A DNA stretch of 64,000 bases from Nymphalis io. Its lineage: Eukaryota > Arthropoda > Insecta > Lepidoptera > Nymphalidae. The DNA is taken from contig NC_065905.1 in assembly GCF_905147045.1 (NCBI RefSeq), forward strand, positions 8,308,001 to 8,372,000, in the 5' to 3' direction. A program made the translations under genes and the position numbers. Shown in pieces: positions 55,691 to 64,000 of this stretch (position 1 is the stretch's first letter; each line of letters starts with the position of its first letter). The notes under the pieces were generated by a model. That model was not told the DNA's origin. It saw only the letters and a program-made list of their open reading frames with translations, and did not search any database.

Positions 55691-56896
55691 GTACCAAAGT
55701 GTAATACTGATAGTTTGTCAACACTTTAGTTGCGACGGGAAATTATGACAGTCGTATTTCCTGATAGGTACAATATTGGTGTCTTCAAATCCAGAGTAAA
55801 CAGGTTTCCTATAGGCAAGTGTGCTACATCCTACACCTTATAGATGCTTAACATCAGGCAAGTCAACGGTCAAACGCTGGCCTATTAAGTGTAAAAAAAA
55901 GAATAGTTATTGAAAAAGTGCAAGGGTTGTTATGAAATACTGTTTCTATGATGGTATTTGTATATTTTTAATCGGATATTTCTAAATATAGGCATATATT
56001 TTTAAATTTTAGTAATTAATTAAATAAGTTCAGTTAAAGATGCGTTCACCGTAATAAATTTGCCTAGAAGTCATGTTATTCTAAAATTAAAGTGGCCTTA
56101 ATATGTTATGATTGTTGTGATATGATACATTATGATTTTGGACACAGTATTTCAGTATCTTTGTAAATTAAAGATATATTTAGATTGAATAAACCAAATG
56201 AGTTTTATTATTAGTTTAATTTTACTTTATTTATTATTTTAGGGATGCCAGGAGAGTACACATTATTTTTGTCAAAGGTTTCGTGAAATTTGTATTATCA
56301 TAATATGTTTTCTAATCTCTGTCCGTGTCACACATGCTTATGGCTTACTCTCTAATTATATAGACCAAAGACATTAAAATGCTACCATAGATTATTAACA
56401 AATTTTTAAAAACATTAAATAAAATTATATATTCGGTTTTTTATTGCTAAACATAAATACATTATACGTTTGTTTTGAGGTATATTTAAATATATATTAA
56501 TATTTCATATTGGATGGAGGTTTGCGGAGGACAGGTTTAAACTTCTTTGAGTGCCAGTAACTATGGATGAGGTAATAAGTGAGTCATTTTCCAGGCATTG
56601 AACAACAACTAATATGGCCACAATGAAGAATTTTGAAATGTTTTCAACGTTGGGAGGATTTTGTGGGGTTACAACATTGCTTTCGGATCTTATGTTGGGG
56701 AAGTGAACAAAGTGGCCTACGAGCGCGATTCGCGTGTCATCGAGCGAGAGAAACATTCTTTCGCGTACGACATTAGACAAACATGCACTGACCAATCTTT
56801 ATTATTTATCTAAAGGAGACAGGGTCTCAACAATAGCGTGTGGCTATTAAACAATCAGACAGAACATTTACTAGTCTATCTTCATAATATATGTAC

Positions 56897-57156
56897 GAGC
56901 CGGTTGGCGTGGTTGGTACATACTTACCTTTCACGCCGAAGGTTGCGAGTTCGATTTCCACCCAGGACAGACATTTGTGTGCATGAACGTGTTTGTTTTT
57001 CCTGAGTCTGGGTGTAATTATATATATAAGTATGTATTTACAAAAGAAAAGTAGTGTATGTAGTATATCAGTTGTCTGGTTTCCATAGCACAAGCTCTGC
57101 TTAATTTGGGACAAGATGGCCGTGTGTGAATAACGTCCCAGGATATTATTATTAAT
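56897..57156 (+). repeat. SINE family B, full length
   Basis: gagccggttggcgtggttgg, gcgagttcgatttccaccca, cctgagtctgggtgtaatta, ggtttccatagcacaagctc, ggccgtgtgtgaat and an ATT-rich tail. It is very similar to the copy at 28185. Confidence 0.83.
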
Positions 57157-57994
57157 ATAAAATTATTATCGACTATTTTTTTGTCACTCAAATCTGTTTT
57201 TCCGCTCAGTATCTTTTTTTTGGTGCAAGAAAAGATAGACCACCAATTCGCCTGAAACAGCGTACGGCCTCATCATGCGTCTACCTACTAAGTAGGCATA
57301 CTTTCGTTCCGATTTAATACAGACGTATGTCTGTGTATCCAAGATTTCAAGTGTGTAGAGCTGACTTTCAGAACTCGCACGTAAAAAATATTCAGAAAGT
57401 TGTGGTAAGAATTTCAATTCTATGTTCTTACTTTAATGAAAAATATTCTTTAATGAAATCAACCTTTTGCTTACTTCAGAATATATTTTGATATTATTTT
57501 TGTGATTTGAACTTAATTAATTTAATTTATTTAATCTCTCGTTTACAAACAACTGAGTTTCTGAGTGGTACTAAACTACGATATTCAGCTTTCTTCAGCA
57601 ATAATTGCTATGTGACACAGGTAAAATTATAGGTCTAAGTTCCAAACCGTTGCTAGCATGTAAGATGTAATTATCGAAATTGCTTGTGGGAGACTCCATT
57701 GGAAAAAGTATATTTTGATATTTGTTTTTTCATCATCTCATCACCCACTAGGTATAATATGCAAGTATATAAGGTTTGATTAAAACGATCGACAAATACG
57801 CTTTTGCTTTCATACCATATAATTTCTCTTATAAATAACTTATTTGTTTTCGACTACAGATTATAATTGGACTGTATACTTGTAACCACAAATATGAGTG
57901 CTCATAAATGAATTGTAAATATGAGCTAAATGCTTTATAAATTATGGTGTGGCTTAAGAGGGAGCTAATTAAGGCATGCTAATAGGGTTTTGGT

Positions 57995-58345
57995 TCCCTA
58001 TGTTTTAGGACCCGGAGGTCCTGGGTTCAATTCCCAGATCGTGCAAATTTAGTTATTGGGTTTTATTGTCAGAAAATTCTCAGTAGCAGTACCCGGAATC
58101 GAGAAGTTGCAAGTGTGTACCGTGCTTCGGAAGCACGTAAAGACGTTGGTCCTGCGCGTGAACCCTTTCAGGTCTTGTCGGATTGACGTCTAATCGGATT
58201 ATGAGAGTTAGGGAATAGAGTGCACCTATGTTTGCCTATGCGCACATTTGTGCACTATAATATCTCCTGTGGGGTTTATTTATTTATATTATTGGCTAAT
58301 CTCTCTTGAGATTCCGAAATCGGTCTAAAGGACATTATTCTTATA
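57995..58345 (+). repeat. SINE family D, long copy
   Basis: Head with B-box-like gggttcaattcccagatcg, body ctcagtagcagtacccgg, gtgcttcggaagcacgtaaa, cgcgtgaaccctttcagg, cgcacatttgtgcactataa, ggctaatctctcttgagatt. Near 58262-58290 an AT-rich piece appears inserted compared with the other copies. Confidence 0.72.
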
Positions 58346-58529
58346 GACGTTGCTTGAATGACCTTATATTGGTTAATCTCAAGGTTTGACAATTATACTT
58401 ACCATTTACAAAGATCTTTAGAAGATTAAGTTGACTACGTCTTGTGTTCTCTGGACCATATCGACTTTAAATTCACATATATTTGGTTGTTTAAATTATA
58501 ATATATTAAGGTTAGTACTTCATCGTACA

Positions 58530-58935
58530 ACACCCTGTCTCTGCTGCTGACCACTGGGCACAAGCATGAGGCCTTCAGAAGCTTTGGAGTTAATGCCACA
58601 GCGCTGCTCCATTACAGATTGGTGGATATACATGTGGCAATTTTGCTTATTATGATACATACAGGTTTTCTCACGTTGTTCCCCTTCATAATCGAGCACG
58701 ACTCATGATAAAATATTATAAAAACAAAGCACATCAACTTTCACTACCTTAGTGGCAGAACTCATCAGACTCAAACAGAATCAGACAGATCCAGTTTGAA
58801 TGTTGAGCAAGCCAGTGTAACTGCAGGCACAAGAAGCATAACATCTTACAGGCGCTTTAACGGTAAAAGTAATGACGGTGGTGACCACTTATCATCAGGT
58901 GACCCTTTTACACGTCCACCTACCGATTTTATAGC
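58530..58935. repeat. Decayed SINE C (minus) followed by decayed retroposon A (plus)
   Basis: 58530-58790: gctgctgaccactgggcac, gcgctgctccattacagatt, ggtggatatacatgtggcaa, acaggttttctcacgttgtt (family C, reverse). 58793-58935: gagcaagccagtgtaactgc, ggcacaagaagcataacatc, ggtgaccacttatcatcagg, cgtccacctaccgattttat (family A, forward). Confidence 0.55.
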
Positions 58936-59865
58936 AATAAAATAAATAAACAACTTATCACTGTGCCATCTCGGCTCATAAGCCTCGGCTGCATTAGAAA
59001 TTCAAATAAAAAATATATAAATGGTACAAAAATATTCAATGTTGCTCGCCCGGATTTAAACCGGCAATGTTCAATTAAGATTTACCTGTTCCAACCTCTA
59101 AGCAATTTCGATTTTGCTTAATACATTTTTACGCGATTTCTTTCGTGTTAAATAAGTACCTTATATTTACCTAAGTGTTGATTTATAAACTATATATGAA
59201 TACCAAAAATGAAATTGTTGTCGAATAATTTTCAAATCAAAAATAGGTACACATCGACTCATCTATAATTTATTACAATTAGTATATATTAAACTTAAAA
59301 TAGTTCATATCTATTGAAAGTAATTATATATATTTTTTTATTGATTGCCCAATTGGCTCCCACGTGATGTGAAAGTAATATTAAAAACCAGTCTTTAAAG
59401 GTGTTTGTATAAATTAAAACACGTTGTTTTAGTTATTGAGGTATTTTTAAAAGGAGGCGATTTACTATTACGGATAGACTTATTTTAATAGTATTTATAT
59501 TTTTACATGGAAATTTTCATCACATTAAACATTAATCCTAGGCCTTTTCTCAGTATTCATATCAGTATCAACAATGAGTTATTTCATTCGAAAAAATACA
59601 ACCATTCTGCATAATTCTATTAATTCTCCGTCGACGGACGGACATTCGTCGCCGTTTTAAAAAAATCTTATAAATAATATACAAAATAATACAAACATTA
59701 GTTCGCTTTTTGATAAAAAAATGAGATTTAACATTATAGTAACATTTAAATTCCGTTGGGGACAAATTCGTTATTATAACATTTATTATCAAGTCCGATT
59801 TGATTTTTACAGAAAAATAAATATACAATTATGTGACTACACAACCGGTGATTGCTTATAAGAGT

Positions 59866-61917
59866 TCAGCACTTCTCGTCCGCGAGCAACGGGTCGAGCG
59901 ACAAGCCGAGGTCCAGCGACGCCGTGGACGGCCTCTTGGCACTCTTCAGAGCTCCGGACCGCACCTTGCGCTCAACATGTCCCGTGTGGCCTACGTGGCC
60001 ATTCAGAGCGTGTCGGACTTCGCCCCCGAATAGCTCATTCAAAGTCTGTTGCACCTCTTTGCCCCTACTAGTCGCACTACACGTCACTATCAATTTTCGC
60101 ACTTCGGGCTTGTTCGTTTTACTAGCATTGTTTATATGAAGAGTTTTCGACAACGACAGACTCTGATTGTAATAATTGTTAACACCACTCGTGGACTTGG
60201 TCGACCGTGAGAGAGACGACTTGATGTTACTCCGAACGGTCGCGAACTTTTTTCCTAGGGTAATGGCGCCGCCTGCGTGCGACGCGTTGTACGTGCAAAG
60301 CGCGAGGGGTCGCGGACACGACGCGTACCAACACACGTCACCTGGCACCAGCGGCGGCGGACACTCCGACTTTTCCTCCCTTACTGGCGGCGTCGGCGTC
60401 GCTATACTCAGCAAAGGGACGTGGCTCGGGATGTCCGCGTCGTCCGGCAACAGAAAAGGATCAGTCGGCAGTGGCTGACTGAGCAGGGACGTAATACTCG
60501 AAGTGTCGGGCAGGACGGGATCCTCCACGCTCAGCAGGCTCGCGTAGATATCGTTGACCTGCTGCTCGGCCGTGAGCCCGTTGAATGCGCCGAGATCGAG
60601 TGGCGTGTTGACTAGGACCGGTGGGAGATTAACGGGAGTAGCGGGCGCCGGTGGTACGGGTGTGTGTATAGCGGCCGGAGCGGCGCTGGAGCCGGCCGCC
60701 GCCGCGTCCCGCGAGGCCCGATGCTCCGCCAGCAGAGTGTCGAAGGGTTTCGCCCGACCCTCCACCGTCCGCCGCAACGACAAAGCGTGCGCCTTGCATG
60801 TCAGTGACCTCGTGCAAGGTTTCGGATTTTCAGCGGTCACTACACCGCAGTGTTTATTCGGATCGTATTCTCGTAAATTAAATTTCGTTTTACTCGATTT
60901 TCGTGACGCCTTCGTAGAGGGCGTGCTTGGTGCCGGTTTTAAAGCTTGAGCATTGAGTACATTATTATCTATCACAGATGACAGCATTGGAGACGTACTA
61001 GGGGCAAATTGTAAACTAGATAGGTCGGTATCAGATAATGAGTAACCTGTTAGTGATGTATCTACTGTTGAATATAAGTCTTGTGATTGTACAGTATCGG
61101 TGGTTGATGGGAAATTAATTTCCTGCATATTGCCTATATCTCTAATTATATTCTTCCAGTCAGCTGCATTTGTGATGTCATCTGCACTCTGAATGCCTTC
61201 AGAGTTCATAATTGCAAAAATATCATCCGTTATATTTTCACCGAGGGGCAAATCCTCTGTGTCTTGTATACTGACTACTGGTAACTCGCCACTTTCCATG
61301 CTCACTTGAACTTCACCGGTGATGGCTGAAGAAGTGCTAGCTTCATCCAAGTAGTCAGGTTGTGGCACGACTATCCTAGAGATAGGGGCTGCGGCAGTAT
61401 GCACAGGAGATGTCTCCATCTTAACCGGTAGGATGTCGATAGGGACAGGAGGTGGAGGTTCCTTTTTATGTCTACTTCTACCTGGAAGAGATTTAAGCTT
61501 CACAGTGGGAGGAGGTGGTGGTAGTATTGGTTCTGCACCAGTGTGAGACTCAAGCAAATGTCTATACGCTGCACTGCACTTCACTATAACTCCACACATA
61601 TGACACACTGCAGCATTTAAATTGTCCATTTGTGGGAATAAGCCATGTAAGCTCATGCTCTCGTGGCGAAGACGGTTGACGCCAGCTCTGCGATACCGCG
61701 TTTGAGTCTTGTCCGCGGTTTTGTACGGATGGGAGTCCAAAAGACGTCGGGAGGATGCGCTACCCTTGCCATCCACCGCCGCCGGCGACGTGAACCCTGC
61801 GTCATCATCTTGCCGAGGCGACTGGTGTCCAATCTCACTAACCCACAAATCCCAAGGCTTTTCATTGCACTTTACGGGGCTCACTATCTTAGCCGCGAAG
61901 GGGAAATCGCCGGACAT
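59866..61917 (-). CDS. Atxn7: Ataxin-7-like protein (SAGA deubiquitinase module subunit)
   Basis: Minus strand, one open coding exon, 683 codons from the chosen start ATG at 61915-61917 (MSGDFPFAAK). KPWDLWVSEIG just after it resembles the conserved W-x-L-W segment near the ataxin-7 N terminus. Then comes a C2H2-type finger AAVCHMCGVIVKCSAAYRHL (Cys105, Cys108, His120, His125). The SCA7 zinc-binding domain follows at about 350-400: HCGVV, then PCTRSLTCKAHALSLRRTVE and FDTLLAEHR (Cys357, Cys368, Cys374, His377). A conserved C-terminal segment has WYASCPRPLALCTYN. Known role: Sgf73/ataxin-7 anchors the H2B deubiquitinase module to SAGA. No polyglutamine run is present. The frame is open up to 61992, but tttctctttcag at 61941-61952 looks like an acceptor, so the upstream part is probably intron. 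Confidence 0.9.
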   Translation of the reverse strand: MSGDFPFAAKIVSPVKCNEKPWDLWVSEIGHQSPRQDDDAGFTSPAAVDGKGSASSRRLLDSHPYKTADKTQTRYRRAGVNRLRHESMSLHGLFPQMDNLNAAVCHMCGVIVKCSAAYRHLLESHTGAEPILPPPPPTVKLKSLPGRSRHKKEPPPPVPIDILPVKMETSPVHTAAAPISRIVVPQPDYLDEASTSSAITGEVQVSMESGELPVVSIQDTEDLPLGENITDDIFAIMNSEGIQSADDITNAADWKNIIRDIGNMQEINFPSTTDTVQSQDLYSTVDTSLTGYSLSDTDLSSLQFAPSTSPMLSSVIDNNVLNAQALKPAPSTPSTKASRKSSKTKFNLREYDPNKHCGVVTAENPKPCTRSLTCKAHALSLRRTVEGRAKPFDTLLAEHRASRDAAAAGSSAAPAAIHTPVPPAPATPVNLPPVLVNTPLDLGAFNGLTAEQQVNDIYASLLSVEDPVLPDTSSITSLLSQPLPTDPFLLPDDADIPSHVPLLSIATPTPPVREEKSECPPPLVPGDVCWYASCPRPLALCTYNASHAGGAITLGKKFATVRSNIKSSLSRSTKSTSGVNNYYNQSLSLSKTLHINNASKTNKPEVRKLIVTCSATSRGKEVQQTLNELFGGEVRHALNGHVGHTGHVERKVRSGALKSAKRPSTASLDLGLSLDPLLADEKC

Positions 61918-62954
61918 ATTTTGGCATTTACTGACCTTCTGAAAGAGAAACCCTCCTTGTAACCTCACGGGGCTCCTGCCATAGCGATGCACTCGCTTTT
62001 TGATAGGTTATTATCCCATATCTGTCTCTATGTCGGATCACACCGAGCCCAGTGTCGGATTCACATCTTAGATCAATTAGTTACTTCATTATTTACACAC
62101 GCAAATAAAATCGTGTTATGATTGTTTTAGCTTTTATATTTACAGGGACAGATGATCTATCTCACTGACAGCTGATTATGCAGGTTGTAAGTTTTTCTTG
62201 ACCACGGTACACATCCATCTGTAGACAGTCCTTTCTAAATGATTTTTAGATCTCAAATTAAAGAAACTTTAGTTTTGTTGACTTCATTTTAATTGATACA
62301 TATCTCGATATACACAAATAAAATGTCTAAAATTTCTGTTTGGTTGGTGGTGGTTGTGATTTACTACAGAAAGCATCAACACTTTTTTGAGTATTTGTAA
62401 TAAAGACCGAATTGAAGTTCTATAATCTATGGTCATTCATTCGTAAAAGTTGATCAACGTGACAGCGTATACAAAAATTATTAATTACTTTAAAATTATT
62501 GTTTTATTTTTTGAAATTTTAAATTAATTATTAAATAAATCAATTTGAGTTAGTCTTATTCTTACTAATTCTAACAAAATAATTACTTTAATAATTATAA
62601 AGATGTTTTTACAATAAATACAAATCAGCACGAAACATATGTGAATATAAAATTATAAATTGGCTACAAGATGTATTATTAAGATTATTAACATAATTAT
62701 TAATCTATTTTATTTGTATTATCTTAATTATCAAAATCACTATTTCTGATGATTTTTTTGTCATTGGTGATTGTCAACTGTCAAAAGATCAATGACATTA
62801 TACGAATGTGAATCTATCATTTTATTTAAGAAAAAAAAAAGGCGAAAACACTATAAGTGATGTTTCATCATATAAAATAGTTATAGTCCAAACTTTTAAA
62901 TAAAAAAATAATGTCAGTAACATTTCACAACCTAAAACGTAAACCGGCTTATTA
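61918..62954. promoter_or_regulatory. Divergent ataxin-7 / IMMP2L upstream interval
   Basis: The two start codons face away from each other across about 1 kb. It probably contains the 3' end of an ataxin-7 5' intron, at least one upstream exon, and both promoters. The sequence is AT-rich without recognisable repeats or clear core promoter motifs. Confidence 0.5.
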
Positions 62955-63449
62955 ATGTTGTTTCGAAGCTTATTTAAGTCTCTTCTTTTTGGTGTACCAA
63001 TCGGTGTAACATTTTTGGACTCTGTGGGTTATGTAGCGAGGGTCGAAGGCATTTCTATGCAACCTGTACTTAACCCAGAGTCTCAAAACAAGGATTATGT
63101 CTTCCTATCACGATGGTCGGTCAATGATTACCAAGTGAACAGAGGTGATATTATTTCGTTGGTTTCTCCGAAAAATCCCAATCAAATGATAATAAAGCGT
63201 GTCGTGGCGTTAGAAGGTGACGTCGTAAGAACCCTTGGCTATAAAAACAAATATGTAAGGGTACCCGAAGGCTATTGTTGGGTTGAAGGTGACCACACAG
63301 GCCATACGCTTGATAGCAACACATTTGGTCCAGTCTCATTAGGCTTAATAAGTGCTAAGGCTTTGTATATAGTGTGGCCCCCAGATAGATGGCAGAGCTT
63401 GGAAGCTAAGTTACCAGAAAACAGAAAACCAATCAGCTTAGCAGTTTGA
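62955..63449 (+). CDS. Mitochondrial inner membrane protease subunit 2 (IMMP2L)
   Basis: Single-exon 164-aa protein of the S26 signal-peptidase family; human IMMP2L is 175 aa. N-terminal hydrophobic stretch (FGVPIGVTFLDSVGYVA, residues about 12-28) serves as membrane anchor. The catalytic Ser34 is in VEGISMQPVLNP and the general-base Lys81 in MIIKRVVALEGD; both signature blocks of the serine/lysine dyad are intact. The C-terminal signature YCWVEGDHTGHTLDSNTFGP is the conserved GD-x-SxDS-like box. Known role: removes bipartite presequences of intermembrane-space proteins together with IMMP1L. The start at 62955 is the first ATG and gives the expected length. AATAAA at 63615 and 63671 are candidate poly-A signals. 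Confidence 0.94.
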   Translation: MLFRSLFKSLLFGVPIGVTFLDSVGYVARVEGISMQPVLNPESQNKDYVFLSRWSVNDYQVNRGDIISLVSPKNPNQMIIKRVVALEGDVVRTLGYKNKYVRVPEGYCWVEGDHTGHTLDSNTFGPVSLGLISAKALYIVWPPDRWQSLEAKLPENRKPISLAV

Positions 63450-64000
63450 TGATACTTCCAAGTAATTTTTACAATAGTTACTGCAATTTTACTTTTGGAA
63501 TAACAGTGTAGCTGTATAAATTAATTGTGATCGTGAAGCTGAGATCTTGATATTTGTATATTTTACTTTTTATTAACTATTTATTCATGGTGATTGCTGT
63601 GTTCATTTGTTTAGAATAAATGCAAATTTCATAACATAAAAAGATTCTTACTAATGAAGTTATATTAAGGAATAAAGTTTTAATAAATCAAGAATAGTTC
63701 TTTATTTTATACATATGGCATAATTTATTCACTTATTGTGATTTTTGTAATCTAACCAAACTTAAAAAATAAATTTGATAAAACAAAATTATTGATATTC
63801 TATTGAGGAATATACATAATTAATGATTGTGGAACATAATGCATAATAATCAAGTTCATAATTTAAAATGACTGAATATTTAGGTTCATATAAAAAATTA
63901 TATAGAAACTTTCTGAAAATAAAACAACATTATTCAAATTCATTGATTTATCACAGTTTAACAAAAAATTATTCAACAATACTAGTTAAACCATGACTTT
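63450..64000 (+). other. IMMP2L 3' flank
   Basis: AT-rich sequence with AATAAA motifs at 63615-63620, 63671-63676 and 63682-63687. No gene or recognised repeat is seen to the window end. Confidence 0.6.

Larger units (their letters stand above)
55002..59865. other. RRP12 to ataxin-7 intergenic region (convergent 3' ends)
   Basis: The RRP12 3' UTR (AATAAA at 55341 is one candidate) and the ataxin-7 3' UTR (AATAAA on the minus strand at 59782-59787, about 80 bp past its stop) bound this block. It holds an (AT)n run at about 55130-55160, a MITE copy, SINE B, SINE D, a decayed SINE C and a decayed family A copy. An unassigned 96-codon minus-strand frame at 56505-56795 lies in less AT-rich sequence; I do not recognise it. 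Confidence 0.6.

Noticed and set aside
57995..58050. Possible tRNA gene with gggttcaattccc
   Set aside because: It is the tRNA-like head of SINE D; the body follows directly.

Overview
The window is a piece of an insect nuclear genome, almost certainly a lepidopteran and probably a butterfly. The genes are intron-rich, sit in an AT-rich background, and are animal genes. The introns and intergenic DNA carry dispersed short retroposons of types I recall as common in Lepidoptera: two tRNA-like SINE families, a family of about 290 bp with a poly-A end, and shorter elements.

Six protein genes can be supported. (1) Carboxypeptidase D (silver), + strand, 49-17145. Its 5' part lies outside the window; 18 exons join to an uninterrupted 1,049-codon frame plus stop. 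They cover the end of domain 1, active domain 2, a catalytically dead domain 3, a membrane helix and an acidic cytoplasmic tail. (2) A single-exon KIAA2013 (DUF2152) homologue, + strand, 21159-23045. (3) Merlin (NF2), - strand, 28507-37348, complete in 11 coding exons and 605 aa. (4) An RRP12-like ribosome-biogenesis protein, + strand, 37973-55001, complete in 19 coding exons and 1,382 aa, divergent from Merlin across 624 bp. (5) An ataxin-7-like SAGA subunit, - strand, 59866-61917. (6) A single-exon IMMP2L mitochondrial inner-membrane protease, + strand, 62955-63449, divergent from ataxin-7 across about 1 kb. The exon junctions were read by eye from GT/AG sites. For each of the three multi-exon genes the summed exon lengths are a multiple of three and the frame is open throughout, which is a strong internal check.

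The most unusual structure is a perfect-looking array of 18 copies of a 108-bp unit at 41162-43105 in the RRP12 gene. Each unit holds the last 68 nt of a coding exon, its 5' splice site (GG|GTGAGC) and 40 nt of intron, so the exon end and its splice donor are repeated 18 times. A smaller example of the same arrangement sits in carboxypeptidase D at 14437-14708: an 82-bp unit, 3.3 copies, with three donors. Both lie at very GC-rich exon ends in an otherwise AT-rich region, and in both the exon and intron share a short homology at the duplication joint. Long open frames across the RRP12 array (over 700 codons on each strand) are by-products of a unit length divisible by three.

Most other sequence is intron or intergenic DNA holding SINE copies (several with target-site duplications, two cases of nested insertion), four copies of a small fold-back MITE-like element, a decayed LINE reverse-transcriptase fragment in Merlin intron 1, LINE tail fragments, microsatellites and two perfect hairpins. 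The six genes are not an obvious pathway; they are housekeeping or signalling genes that happen to be neighbours.
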